Positions 16,547 through 25,017 of a DNA stretch of 64,000 bases are shown one piece after another; within the stretch, counting starts at the first letter, position 1, and every line of letters begins with the position of its first letter. Both the position numbers and the translations under genes were made by a program. The notes beneath the pieces are model-generated. The model was not told the DNA's origin. It searched no databases and saw only the letters and a program-made list of their open reading frames with translations. Origin of the DNA: Micromonospora trifolii (GTDB lineage Bacteria > Actinomycetota > Actinomycetes > Mycobacteriales > Micromonosporaceae); NCBI RefSeq assembly GCF_022229005.1, contig NZ_JAKKFD010000021.1, forward strand, positions 62,001 to 126,000, read 5' to 3'.

Positions 16547-18304
16547 GTGACTGCTTCCGACGTCAGGGACTGGGACCCGGGCGACGGACGGCTCTCCACG
16601 CCGAGCACGACACGACCCTCGGCGTGGTCCGCCGACGTTCGCCGTCCCACCGCGGCCCTGCCGCCGCTGGCCCCCGACCGGGGTCAGGCCACGCCCGACT
16701 GGCTAGAGGTCGTCGAGCACTTCCGCGAGGGCCTGGTGGTCTGCGACGCCGATGGCGTCGTGCGGCACGTCAGCCCGGTGGCCGAGCGGTTGCTGCCCGA
16801 GGTGACACCCGGCGAGCTGCTCAGCGCCGCCGGTGTGCCCGGGTTGAGCGAGGGCGTCCCCGGGGGCTTCACCCATCGCGGGCGCCGGCTCACCGCGCGC
16901 CAGGTGCCGCTCTCCGGCGACCGCTGCTGCTGGTACGTCGAGGACGTCACCGACAGCGTCAGCCGCGCCGACGCGCTGCTCGCCGAGCGTGCCCGCTCGG
17001 CCTTCCTGGCCGTGGTCGGCGACAAGCTGGGCAACCCCCTGCACCCCGACCGGGCGGCCGCCGCTGTCGTCCGACTCGCCGTGCCGACCCTGGCCGAGGT
17101 GGCGGTGCTGGTGCTCGCCCCGCGGGCCGGGCGCGCCCGCTGGTGGCGGGCCTCGCGTACCGACGACGAGGTGCCGAATGTGGACAGCGGCGTACTGGCC
17201 GGCGGCGAGCTGCCGACCGCCATCGCCGACGGGTTGACCGGAGCCGAGCCGCACGCTGTGGACTGGCTGGTCGAGCAGGCGGTCGACGCCGGCTGGCTAC
17301 CGGGGCTGGCCGGCACCGAGAGCGCCGCCCGGGTCGTCCCGCTGCCGGGCCGCGACGCACCGGTCGGTGTGCTGCTGGTGGCCCGTCGCGCCACCCGCTG
17401 GTACGACGAGGACGACGTGGAGTTGGCCCGCGCGTTCGCCGCCCGCGCCGGCGCCGCGTTGACCACAGCGCTGCTCTACCGCGACCAGGCCGAGGTGGCC
17501 GACACCCTCCAGGCCAGCCTGCTGCCGGTCGAGCCGGTCGAGGCCGTCGGTGTGCAGTGGGGCACCGCGTACCGGCCCGCGCAGGCGGGGCTGCGCATCG
17601 GCGGCGACTTCTACGGTTCACACCGGCTCACCGACGGTGGTTCGGTGTTCTTCCTCGGCGACGTGTCGGGCAAGGGCGTCGAAGCCGCCGTCTTCACCGG
17701 CCAACTGCGCCAGTGCCTCCAGGCGCTGCACCGGTTGGAGTCGCACCCGGCGCGGTTGCTGCGGCTGCTCAACGACGCGTTGCTGGAGACGACCCAGGCG
17801 CACGGCCAGGGCCGCTTCGCCACGATCGTGCTCGGCGTGGCCCGCCCGGAGCGCGACGGTGGCCTCACCCTCGCCATGGCGGGCGGCGGGCACCTGCCAC
17901 CACTGGTGCTGCGCGCCTCCGGCGAGGTCGAGACGGTGCCGTTGCGCGGCATGCTGATCGGAGTGGTGCCCGACCCCCGCGTCGGGGAGGTGACAGTGCG
18001 GCTGGCGCCGGGCGAAACCTGCCTGCTCTACAGCGACGGCGTTACCGAGGCCCGGGGCGGCCGACGCGGAGACGAGCAGTTCGGCGCCGAGCGACTGGTC
18101 ACCGCGTTGACCGGCTGCCACCGGATGCCCGCGCCGGCCCTGGCCGAACGGGTCGAGCAGCTCACCTGCGACTGGCTGGCGCAGGGCGACCACGACGACA
18201 TCGCCGTGCTGGCGCTACGGGCGGCCGGCCTGAGCGGGCGCGGGGCGCGGCACCTGCACTCGGTGCCCGCCGGCATCGACCAGACGGAGGAGACTGACGC
18301 GTGA
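16547..18304 (+). CDS. PAS-GAF-SpoIIE/PP2C serine phosphatase (RsbU-like)
   Basis: 585 residues from a GTG. A PAS-like domain is at about 50-145 (VVEHFREGLVVCDADGVVRH), a GAF-like domain at about 165-310 (ARAFAARAGAALTTALLYRD at its end), and a PP2C/SpoIIE domain at about 335-560. Metal-site motifs are visible: RIGGDFYGS, FFLGDVSGKGVEAAVF, YSDGVTEARGG and GDHDDIAVLALR. It should dephosphorylate STAS antagonists such as those at 15996 and 19455 in response to a PAS or GAF signal. It overlaps the next gene by 4 nt (GTGA), so the two are translationally coupled. Confidence 0.92.
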   Translation: MTASDVRDWDPGDGRLSTPSTTRPSAWSADVRRPTAALPPLAPDRGQATPDWLEVVEHFREGLVVCDADGVVRHVSPVAERLLPEVTPGELLSAAGVPGLSEGVPGGFTHRGRRLTARQVPLSGDRCCWYVEDVTDSVSRADALLAERARSAFLAVVGDKLGNPLHPDRAAAAVVRLAVPTLAEVAVLVLAPRAGRARWWRASRTDDEVPNVDSGVLAGGELPTAIADGLTGAEPHAVDWLVEQAVDAGWLPGLAGTESAARVVPLPGRDAPVGVLLVARRATRWYDEDDVELARAFAARAGAALTTALLYRDQAEVADTLQASLLPVEPVEAVGVQWGTAYRPAQAGLRIGGDFYGSHRLTDGGSVFFLGDVSGKGVEAAVFTGQLRQCLQALHRLESHPARLLRLLNDALLETTQAHGQGRFATIVLGVARPERDGGLTLAMAGGGHLPPLVLRASGEVETVPLRGMLIGVVPDPRVGEVTVRLAPGETCLLYSDGVTEARGGRRGDEQFGAERLVTALTGCHRMPAPALAERVEQLTCDWLAQGDHDDIAVLALRAAGLSGRGARHLHSVPAGIDQTEETDA

Positions 18305-19338
18305 CCGCCGCCACGGCCACCACCGACCTGGGCGAGGCGTACTCCGGATACCTGGACCACCTCGCCGACGCCGACGAGTACGCCGCGACCGACCTGGCGA
18401 TCGGCCTGCTCGACGCGGGCGTCCCGGCGGAGCGGGTGCTGCTCGACCTTGTCGCGCCCGCGCAGGCCGAGGTGGGTGAGCGGTGGGCGCGCAACGAGTG
18501 GAGCGTCGCCCAGGAGCACGCGGCCACCCACATCAGCGAACAGGTGGTGGGGGCGGTCTCCGCGCACGTCAAACCGCGGCCGACCGGCGGCCGGATCGTT
18601 GTCGCCTGCATGGACGGCGAGTGGCACGCGCTGCCGCCCCGACTGGTGGCGGAGGTGCTGCGGTTACGCGGGTGGCAGGTGACCTTCCTGGGCGCCAGCG
18701 TCCCGGCGGCGCACCTCGTGTCGTACCTGCACCGCTACGACGCGCACGCTGTCGCGCTGGCGTGCGCGTTACCGATGCGCCTGCCGTACGCCCACCGGAT
18801 GATCGAGGCCTGCCGCCGCTCGGACGTGCCGGTGGTGGTCGGCGGGCGTGGGTTCGGCACGGACGGCCGGTGGGCGCGCCGGCTCGGGGTGGCCTGGGCG
18901 CCGGACGCGCCCTCGGCGGCCGAGCTGATCGCCGACGAGCGGGCGCTGCGCGGGGTGCCGCCGGCGCGGCTGGCCCACCTGGCCGACGACGAGTACGCCA
19001 GCCTGGTGCGCCGTCGCGGTGAGCTGATCGACAGCGCGTTGGCGGAGCTGCGGGAGCGGGTGCCGGCGGCGCGGGAGTACAGCGCCGCGCAGCTCGACGC
19101 GACAGTGAGCGACCTGGGCCACATAGTGGATTTCCTGGCCGCGGCGGTCTACGTCGACGACCCCTCGCTGTTCACCGAGTTCGTGCAGTGGCTGTCGGGG
19201 ATTCTGCGCAGCCGTGGGGTGCCCGCCGGGGCGGTCGTCCTGCCGCTGGAGCACTACGCCGCAGCGCTGCGGGACTTCCCCCGGGCGGCGCGGGCGCTGG
19301 CGCTGGGATGTGCGGCGCTGCCCGGCGAGGCCCGCTGA
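18301..19338 (+). CDS. cobalamin-binding sensor protein with CarH-type cap domain
   Basis: 345 residues. A helical cap (about 10-90) carries W62-x9-E72-H73, the same spacing as W131/E141/H142 of the light sensor CarH. A Rossmann B12-binding domain follows (about 97-215) with GEWHALPPRLVAEVLRLRGW; H109 is the expected cobalt ligand, while the usual Gly three residues later is Pro112. Residues 240-335 form a helical domain resembling N-terminal Rsb-type sensor modules (FVQWLSGILRSRGVPAGAV). There is no DNA-binding domain. Coupling to the PP2C gene by a 4-nt overlap suggests it tunes sigma-factor signalling, perhaps by light through adenosylcobalamin; that is inference. Confidence 0.85.
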   Translation: MTAATATTDLGEAYSGYLDHLADADEYAATDLAIGLLDAGVPAERVLLDLVAPAQAEVGERWARNEWSVAQEHAATHISEQVVGAVSAHVKPRPTGGRIVVACMDGEWHALPPRLVAEVLRLRGWQVTFLGASVPAAHLVSYLHRYDAHAVALACALPMRLPYAHRMIEACRRSDVPVVVGGRGFGTDGRWARRLGVAWAPDAPSAAELIADERALRGVPPARLAHLADDEYASLVRRRGELIDSALAELRERVPAAREYSAAQLDATVSDLGHIVDFLAAAVYVDDPSLFTEFVQWLSGILRSRGVPAGAVVLPLEHYAAALRDFPRAARALALGCAALPGEAR

Positions 19339-19454
19339 CCGACCCGCCGGCGGCAGCCGGATCGATCACCGCGCTCGGCGGCGGACGAGGCAGCTCTGCG
19401 TATACTTGCCGGACTGCAAACGTCCCACCCGAGGGTGGAGCGAGGGGGAGAACG

Positions 19455-19802
19455 GTGACGTTCAGCGTCAATCACGTCGAGCGCGACAGTGGTGGCGCCT
19501 GCCTGCGGCTCGTGGGCGAGCTGGACCTGAGCACCGCCCCCGAGCTGGCCGCCGCCATCGACCGGCTCACCGCGGCGGGCGAGACCCGGGTGCTGCTCGA
19601 CCTGACCGACCTCACGTTCTGCGACTCCACCGGGATGGCCGTGTTCGTCCGGGGCGACAATCAGGCGGCGGCCGACGGGGGGTGGCTCCGGCTCACCGGT
19701 GCCAACGGGCGGGTCGAGCGCGTGCTGCGGGTGACCGGCCTCGCCGACGTGTTGCGCTACGAACCGGAGTCGGTCGACCCCGCGTCCCGCACTGCTTCCT
19801 GA
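19455..19802 (+). CDS. STAS-domain anti-sigma factor antagonist (second copy)
   Basis: 115 residues from a GTG preceded by GAGGGGGAG. LVGELDLSTAPELAAAIDRL and LLDLTDLTFCDSTGMAVFVR are the STAS hallmarks, with S58 in DSTG as phosphorylation site. It lies 116 nt after the B12-sensor gene on the same strand and is the natural substrate for the PP2C protein encoded two genes upstream. It differs from the STAS protein at 15996 (DSSG loop), so the two may serve different anti-sigma partners. Confidence 0.9.
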   Translation: MTFSVNHVERDSGGACLRLVGELDLSTAPELAAAIDRLTAAGETRVLLDLTDLTFCDSTGMAVFVRGDNQAAADGGWLRLTGANGRVERVLRVTGLADVLRYEPESVDPASRTAS

Positions 19803-19886
19803 TGGGCTAGATTTCCCCGCCAGCATTTCCCCGCCAACGCGGTGACCGTCAGGGTCCCGTCCCCGCCGACTCCGAGGCAGGTAGTG

Positions 19887-20333
19887 ATGGGCGCAGACAG
19901 CCCGCAGCCGGTACGCATCCTGGTGGTCGACGACGACCCGGGTGACGTGCTGATGATCGAGGAGGCACTGGCGGACTCCGACGTCGAGAAGATCATCGAC
20001 GTGGTGAGTGACGGCGAGGAGGCGATGGAGTTCCTCCGCGCCGAGGGCCGGCACCAGCAGGCCCGCCGACCGGACGTGATCCTGCTGGATCTGAACATGC
20101 CGCGGATGGACGGTCGGCAGGTGCTCGGGGCGGTCAAGCAGGACGAGGATCTACGGACCATCCCGATCGTCGTGCTGACCACCTCCAACGCCGACACCGA
20201 CATCGTCGGCAGCTACACGTTGCAGGCCAACGCGTACGTCACCAAGCCGATCGACCTGGACGACTTCAACGACGTGGTCCGCCGCATCGACGAGTTCTTC
20301 GGCCGGGTCGTCGTGCTGCCCAAGCGGGTCTGA
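19887..20333 (+). CDS. single-domain response regulator (CheY/Rcp1-like)
   Basis: 148 residues starting MGADSPQPVRILVVDDDPGD, with GAGGCAGG upstream. The receiver residues are all present: D15-D17 acidic cluster, phosphoacceptor D68 in LLDLNMPRMDG, T in VVLTTSNA and K in VTKPIDLDDF. There is no output domain. The DDDPGDVLMIEEAL form matches Rcp1-type regulators that work with phytochrome or GAF-containing kinases. No kinase lies next to it; the neighbouring partner-switch genes suggest a shared signalling network. Confidence 0.9.
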   Translation: MGADSPQPVRILVVDDDPGDVLMIEEALADSDVEKIIDVVSDGEEAMEFLRAEGRHQQARRPDVILLDLNMPRMDGRQVLGAVKQDEDLRTIPIVVLTTSNADTDIVGSYTLQANAYVTKPIDLDDFNDVVRRIDEFFGRVVVLPKRV

Positions 20334-20447
20334 CGCCCGCGCCACCTGCGCGCATGCTGAACATTTTTCCCGAACCCCCTCGGCGCGAGCGGTCGCGGCC
20401 GAGGATCCAGGTGGGGAAGTAACAGCAGCTGCCTGGGGGGCGACAGT

Positions 20448-20969
20448 ATGAGGTTCTCCGTCGTTGAGACCGGTTACGACCAGCGGCAGGTGGATTACTG
20501 CCTGGACGAGTTGGGGATCCGGTTGTCCCGGCTCGCCGCGCGGGCCGAGGGCGCGGCCGGAGCGGCCCGACAGTGGGACGAGATCCGCCAGGAGGCGGCC
20601 TGGCTCAGCGGGCTCCTGCAACGGCTCGACCTGAGCGACGCCGCCGCCACCCGGCATGCCGGTGACGCCGTGCGGCGCGAGGCGGCCGAGATCCGCGCCC
20701 GGGCCCGCGCCGAGCTGGACGAGGCCCGCGAGGAGGCACGGCGGGTGCGGGAGCGGGCATACGCGGAGGCCGTGCAGGCCCGACGCGACTTCGAGGCTGC
20801 GCTGGACGCCCGCCGACGGCGCGAGGTGCGGGTGGACGAGATCCTCAGCCAGGTGACTGTCGACCAGGTGCCCGCCGACACCCCCACCGCGGCCGCTGGG
20901 GTGCCGGGCAGTCGGGTCGGGGTTGGCGGCCTGGACGCGGGCGTGGAGCCTCCGCCCGGCCGTCGCTGA
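20448..20969 (+). CDS. DivIVA-like coiled-coil protein
   Basis: 173 residues beginning MRFSVVETGYDQRQVDYCLD, the DivIVA N-terminal membrane-targeting pattern (F-x-V-V-x-x-GY-D-x-x-Q-V-D). Residues about 65-130 are an Ala/Arg/Glu-rich coiled coil (VRREAAEIRARARAELDEAR). The tail is Gly/Pro-rich. It is shorter than Wag31/DivIVA proper (250 aa or more), so it is probably an accessory polar or septal protein rather than the essential growth organiser. Confidence 0.75.
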   Translation: MRFSVVETGYDQRQVDYCLDELGIRLSRLAARAEGAAGAARQWDEIRQEAAWLSGLLQRLDLSDAAATRHAGDAVRREAAEIRARARAELDEAREEARRVRERAYAEAVQARRDFEAALDARRRREVRVDEILSQVTVDQVPADTPTAAAGVPGSRVGVGGLDAGVEPPPGRR

Positions 20970-20993
20970 GACGCGTGGGCGTGGGTGCCCGGC

Positions 20994-21848
20994 TCAGGCG
21001 GTGAGCGCCGCCGCAACTGTGGTCGCCCGGTCCTCGTGCTGGGCGTACGCGTCCGGGTAGGCGGAGATCTGCACGGACTGCGCGGCGGCGGTGACGCTCA
21101 TGTCCTGCCAGCCGGGGATCTCGTTGAGCGCCGTGTAGAAGGCCCGCGCGGCGTACGACGGGCGCATCAGCTGGGCCACAGTGCCCCAGCCGCTGCTGGG
21201 CCGCTGCTGGAACAGCCCGACCGAGTCGTGGTCGGAGCCGCTGCCCTGGTTCGGGTACTCCGCCGACTCCGGCAGGACGTCGCTGGCCAGGTTGTAGAGG
21301 TTGCTCTCCTGCATGGCGGTGGACAGTGCCACCACCAGGGCCCGACGCGGCATCTTCATCTCCAGGCCGACGTCCACGATGATCTTCGCGTTGTCCATCT
21401 GTGCCTGGTCGAGGCCGGCGACCGGCCGGGGGCGGCGGGGCTTGACCGGCTTCTTGGGCGCCTTGCGCACGGCGGTGGGAGTCGGCGTGGGCTTCGCCGT
21501 CGGGCTGGGCGGCAGGATCCGGGCGGGGGCGGCGTCACGGTCCAGCGACCGGGAGGCGCGTTCGTCGGCGATGGCGGCGCGGTCGGCCACCGCCTCGGCG
21601 AGCGGCTCGACAGTGCGGGGGGTGTCGTCGTGGTTGCCGCGCGCGGTGGCGACCGCGACGAGGCTGAGGCAGCACGTGACACCGGTGGCCAGCGCCACCC
21701 GCACCGGGGTCGAGCCCAGCAGGGCACGCCGCGACGGTTCGGCGGCGCGGTGACGGCCGATCGTCCGTTCGGTTGATGTGGCGTCGTCCGAAAGGGTCGT
21801 CGGGCGCGCTTCGGTCAGCTTCTGGTCGGAGGGGTCGTCGGGATGCAC
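20994..21848 (-). CDS. membrane-anchored lysozyme-like (transglycosylase-fold) protein
   Basis: 284 residues from a GTG. A cytosolic N-terminal 45 residues precede one membrane segment (VRVALATGVTCCLSLVAVA, about 49-68), then a Pro/Lys/Thr-rich extracellular linker and a helical domain from about 145. AMQESNLYNLASDVLPESAE and DSVGLFQQRPSSGWGT resemble the Glu-containing catalytic region of SLT/lysozyme-like actinobacterial proteins. It probably binds or cleaves peptidoglycan. It is sometimes annotated as a heavy-metal transporter, which the sequence does not support. Confidence 0.7.
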   Translation of the reverse strand: MHPDDPSDQKLTEARPTTLSDDATSTERTIGRHRAAEPSRRALLGSTPVRVALATGVTCCLSLVAVATARGNHDDTPRTVEPLAEAVADRAAIADERASRSLDRDAAPARILPPSPTAKPTPTPTAVRKAPKKPVKPRRPRPVAGLDQAQMDNAKIIVDVGLEMKMPRRALVVALSTAMQESNLYNLASDVLPESAEYPNQGSGSDHDSVGLFQQRPSSGWGTVAQLMRPSYAARAFYTALNEIPGWQDMSVTAAAQSVQISAYPDAYAQHEDRATTVAAALTA

Positions 21849-22282
21849 CTGACGAGGCTAAAGACCTGAATGCCCGATGCCACCAGCCCGTACGGTGGCA
21901 TGCGCCACAATTTGCCCTGATCATGCCGACTTTAGCGCGCAAAACGTCAGCGAAGCTGATCAACCTCGCGCATCACTCCAGACGGTTATTCCCGACTTGC
22001 CGGCAGAATGCACCCACCCCGCCACCCTGCCGGCTGCGTCTCCGGCCACCTCCAGCACTCACCCGAACACCCGAGCCAAACCTCCACCAATCGGCCGCCC
22101 ACCCCCGCCCCTCCCGCCCCCGCCCCACCGCGCCGATCTTGCATTTTCTGTCGCGACATAGAGGGGCATCCCCCCTGATATCGACAACCGAAACTGCAAG
22201 ATCGGCGCGGTGGGGGGTGGGCGTGCGGGCGTGCGGGCGTGCGGTGGGGCGTGTGGGGCGTGTGGGTGGGCGGGGTGTGGCG
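21849..22282. other. 434-nt intergenic region with no gene
   Basis: Between the lysozyme-like and OsmC genes there is no credible ORF. It contains a C-rich run (about 22085-22126), a large inverted repeat (listed separately) and a G/T-rich tract with repeats of GCGTGCGG and GCGTGTGG (about 22221-22280). Confidence 0.7.
22123..22215. repeat. 93-nt inverted repeat, REP-like hairpin
   Basis: A 21-base arm ending CGCGCCGATCTTGCA (22123-22143) is exactly complementary to the arm beginning TGCAAGATCGGCGCG (22195-22215). The 51-nt centre has further pairing: TGTCG with CGACA, and GGGGCATCCCC. It may end transcription of the OsmC gene and looks like a dispersed intergenic palindrome; only one copy lies in this window. 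Confidence 0.8.
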
Positions 22283-22708
22283 TTAGTGTCGGCCGTTTTC
22301 GGCTGGGGTGACGGTTAGGCGGTGTCGGCTGGTGTCGCTGCTGGAGAACGGCCAGAGCCGGTCGGCGTACTCGACCAGGTCGGCCAGTTGCTCTCGGCTC
22401 AGACCGGCTGAGGAGATCTCCGCGTGCACGTCGGCCCGGTATCGACCGTCGTTGTCCCGTCCCAGCTTCGCCTCCGCCCGGACCTGCACGGTGTGCGCCT
22501 CGTCGGTGATCTCCCCGGCCACCTCCACTGCCGCGTGATGCAGGCAGGAGGCGAAGGCCGCGGCCAGCAACTGCTCCGGGGTCAACCCCGTGCAGTGCGG
22601 CGCCAGCGGTGAGGCCAGCGCGGTGGAGAGCCCGCCATCGTCGGTGCGTACGTGACCGCCCTCGGCGGTCGCTGTGGCCTCACGCAGCCAGGAACTCTGA
22701 TCCGGCAT
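22283..22708 (-). CDS. OsmC/Ohr family protein lacking one conserved cysteine
   Basis: 141 residues from the ATG at 22708, with GGGAG upstream; a GTG at 22729 is less likely. LTPEQLLAAAFASCLHHA matches the first Ohr/OsmC cysteine (C55), a peroxidatic residue. The second, normally in VCPYSNATRGN, is replaced: here DRLWPFSSSDTSRH has W119. With a single cysteine, the usual disulfide cycle for reducing organic hydroperoxides cannot form, so activity may be altered or lost. The protein is complete otherwise. Confidence 0.85.
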   Translation of the reverse strand: MPDQSSWLREATATAEGGHVRTDDGGLSTALASPLAPHCTGLTPEQLLAAAFASCLHHAAVEVAGEITDEAHTVQVRAEAKLGRDNDGRYRADVHAEISSAGLSREQLADLVEYADRLWPFSSSDTSRHRLTVTPAENGRH

Positions 22709-22778
22709 CGCGTTTCTCCCGTCGCTCACCAGGCCGGCTACCCCTTCGCCGCCCGGCGAAACGCCGCCTGTGCTGCGG

Positions 22779-23726
22779 TCAGCGCCCGGCGGGCAGGTTC
22801 GGCTGGTCCACCAGCGCCACCGCCTCGGTGGCCTCCGCGGCGGCCCGTTCGGTCCACGGAGACGTCGGGGCCGGCCGGCGGGTCGTCGGGATCGTCATCG
22901 GCACATACACCCGGGCGTCCACCGCCTCGGCCAGCTGCAGCGCGGCGACCAGGCTGGTCGGACGCTGCTCGGGGTCGTCGGCGAGGCAGGAGTGGCACAG
23001 CTCGGCGACCTCCGGCGGGAGCCCGGCGATGTCGGGCAGCGGCTCCGGTGGCCGACGGCGGCGGACGTGCAGCAGCTCGCTGGCGGTCGCCGCGCGGTAG
23101 GGCAGGCGGGCGGTGAGGCTGTAGTAGAGCAGCACGCCGAGGGCGTACATGTCGGCGGCGGGGGTGGCCGGCGCCTCGTCCAGCTGTTCGGGCGCCAGGT
23201 ACGCCGGGGTGCCGAGCACCATCCCGGTCGGCATCGGGTCCGGTTCCCCGGCGGCGATGGCGATGCCGAAGTCGAGCACCTTCACGCCGGCCGGGGTGAG
23301 CATGACGTTGGCGGGCTTGACGTCGCGGTGCACGATGCCCTCGGCGTGCGCGGCGGCCAGCGCGGCGGCGACCTCCGCGCAGACCCGCACCGCGATCTGC
23401 CAGTCCAGCGGCCCGGCGCGCAGGTGCACGGCGAGCGTCTCACCCTCGGCCAGTTCCATCACGATGTAGGGCACCGGTCGACCGGGCCACGTCGAGGAGG
23501 TGCCGAAGTCGTGCACTGTCGCCACGTTGGGGTGTTCCAGGCGGGCCGCGGACCGGGCCTCCGCGCGGATCCGGTCCACCGGGCCGTCCCGATCGTCGCG
23601 GCCGGGCGAGATGAGCTTCACCGCGACCGGCCGGTCCAGCACCTGGTCGTAGGCCCGCCACACCTCGGACATCCCGCCCACACCGATGCGCTGTTCGAGC
23701 CGGTACCGCCCGTCCAGCATCCGCAT
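22779..23726 (-). CDS. cytosolic serine/threonine protein kinase (PknB-type catalytic domain)
   Basis: 315 residues from the ATG at 23726, which follows GAGGAGC; the longer ORF start at 23798 has no ribosome site. Hanks motifs are intact: RIGVGGMSEVW loop, K37 in VAVKLI, HRDVKPAN (D135), DFG (152-154) and APE in YLAPEQL. The kinase domain covers about residues 8-265, followed by a short tail with no membrane segment or PASTA repeats, so it is a soluble kinase. Substrates are unknown. It is divergent from a small unknown gene at 23927. Confidence 0.92.
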   Translation of the reverse strand: MRMLDGRYRLEQRIGVGGMSEVWRAYDQVLDRPVAVKLISPGRDDRDGPVDRIRAEARSAARLEHPNVATVHDFGTSSTWPGRPVPYIVMELAEGETLAVHLRAGPLDWQIAVRVCAEVAAALAAAHAEGIVHRDVKPANVMLTPAGVKVLDFGIAIAAGEPDPMPTGMVLGTPAYLAPEQLDEAPATPAADMYALGVLLYYSLTARLPYRAATASELLHVRRRRPPEPLPDIAGLPPEVAELCHSCLADDPEQRPTSLVAALQLAEAVDARVYVPMTIPTTRRPAPTSPWTERAAAEATEAVALVDQPNLPAGR

Positions 23727-23926
23727 CGACAGCTCCTCGTCCTCGCCCCGTCGACGACGGGTGCTCAGGTGCCGGTACCCGAGCGCCGAGCTGGGCAAAC
23801 CGGAGCCCGACTCGGGGCGGACGGGCCCCGCGCACCTCGCTGCGCCAGGGCTGCGGGTGCGGTAGCTTGCGAGCCAGAGCCGGTGTCACCGATTGTGCCG
23901 GCACGGTCACCCGAGGGGACGCCGCG

Positions 23927-24157
23927 ATGAGCGAGGTCACCGTACGCTTCGTCGGCGGGCCCGCGGACGGCCTGGTCCGGCTGCTGCCGGCCGGGTCGGA
24001 CGGCGCCCCACCCCAACGTTGGATCATGCGGCACCCGGACGGCACGGGCCCGGTGCAGCCCGGCCCCGACCACCTCTACGAACGCGATCGGCCCGACGAG
24101 GCCGGCGGCTGGAGCATGCGGTTCGTGCGCACCGACGCGTACGGGGTGTCCGAGTGA
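23927..24157 (+). CDS. small conserved hypothetical protein
   Basis: 76 residues starting MSEVTVRFVGGPADGLVRLL, with GAGGGGAC upstream. The pattern FVGGPADGLVRLLPAG near the N-terminus and HLYERDRPDEAGGW near the C-terminus recurs in small actinobacterial and phage-associated proteins, some called DUF-type hypothetical proteins. It is soluble and acidic. It sits in the divergent space beside the kinase and 105 nt before the response regulator. Confidence 0.6.
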   Translation: MSEVTVRFVGGPADGLVRLLPAGSDGAPPQRWIMRHPDGTGPVQPGPDHLYERDRPDEAGGWSMRFVRTDAYGVSE

Positions 24158-24261
24158 TCACGAGGCGGGGCTGACCCGTGGTGTCGCCGGCGTCGCGTCG
24201 GCCCGGCCGCACAGCTCGCGCACAGCTTCCGCAGGGGCGCGGCACAGGCGTGGCGGCCACC

Positions 24262-25017
24262 ATGGGGCCCATGGTCATGAACGGGCAGGCCGCGCCGAGC
24301 CGGATCGAGCTGCGTCGCCCCGACGGTGAACCCGTCCGGGTGCTGGTGGTCGACGACGAACCCACGCTCACCGACCTCCTGTCGATGGCCCTGCGCTACG
24401 AGGGCTGGCAGGTCCGCACCGCCGGCAACGGCATGGCGGCGTTGAGCACCGCCCGACAGTTCCAGCCGGACGCCGTGGTGCTCGACGTGATGCTGCCCGA
24501 CCTGGACGGCTTCCAGGTGCTGCGTCGGCTGCGCGAGCACGCCCCCACAGTGCCGGTGCTCTTCCTGACCGCCCGCGACGCTGTCGAGGAACGCATCGCC
24601 GGGTTGACAGTCGGCGGCGACGACTACGTGACCAAGCCGTTCAGCCTGGAGGAGGTGATCGCCCGGCTGCGCGCGCTGCTGCGCCGCTCCGGGCTGGCGA
24701 TCGCCGCCCGGGAGGAGGCGGTGCTGACTGTCGGTGACCTCAGTCTCGACGAGGACAGCCACGAGGTCCGCCGGGCCGGTCAGCTCGTCACCCTCACCGC
24801 TACCGAGTTCGAGCTGCTGCGGTACCTGATGCGCAACCCGCGTCGGGTGCTCAGCAAGGCGCAGATCCTCGACCGGGTGTGGAACTACGACTTCGGCGGC
24901 CAGGCCAACGTGGTGGAGCTGTACATCTCGTACCTGCGCAAGAAGATCGACGCCGGTCGGGCGCCGATGATCCACACGCTGCGCGGCGCGGGTTATGTCC
25001 TCAAACCCGCCGAGTAG
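24262..25017 (+). CDS. OmpR/PhoB-family response regulator
   Basis: About 251 residues; ATG codons at 24262, 24271 and 24277 are all possible starts. The receiver has VLVVDDEPTLTDLLSMALRY, phosphoacceptor D75 in VLDVMLPDLDG, T in FLTARDAVEE and K in VTKPFSLEE. The C-terminal winged helix includes LTATEFELLRYLMRNPRRVLS and VVELYISYLRKKID. It resembles TcrA/MprA-type regulators. It overlaps the histidine kinase gene by 23 nt and forms the front of a regulator-kinase-glycosyltransferase operon. Confidence 0.92.
   Translation: MGPMVMNGQAAPSRIELRRPDGEPVRVLVVDDEPTLTDLLSMALRYEGWQVRTAGNGMAALSTARQFQPDAVVLDVMLPDLDGFQVLRRLREHAPTVPVLFLTARDAVEERIAGLTVGGDDYVTKPFSLEEVIARLRALLRRSGLAIAAREEAVLTVGDLSLDEDSHEVRRAGQLVTLTATEFELLRYLMRNPRRVLSKAQILDRVWNYDFGGQANVVELYISYLRKKIDAGRAPMIHTLRGAGYVLKPAE

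Noticed and set aside
20994..21848. Heavy-metal transporter annotation for the anchored protein
   Set aside because: Only one membrane segment and no metal-binding motif; a lysozyme-like domain explains the conserved block better.
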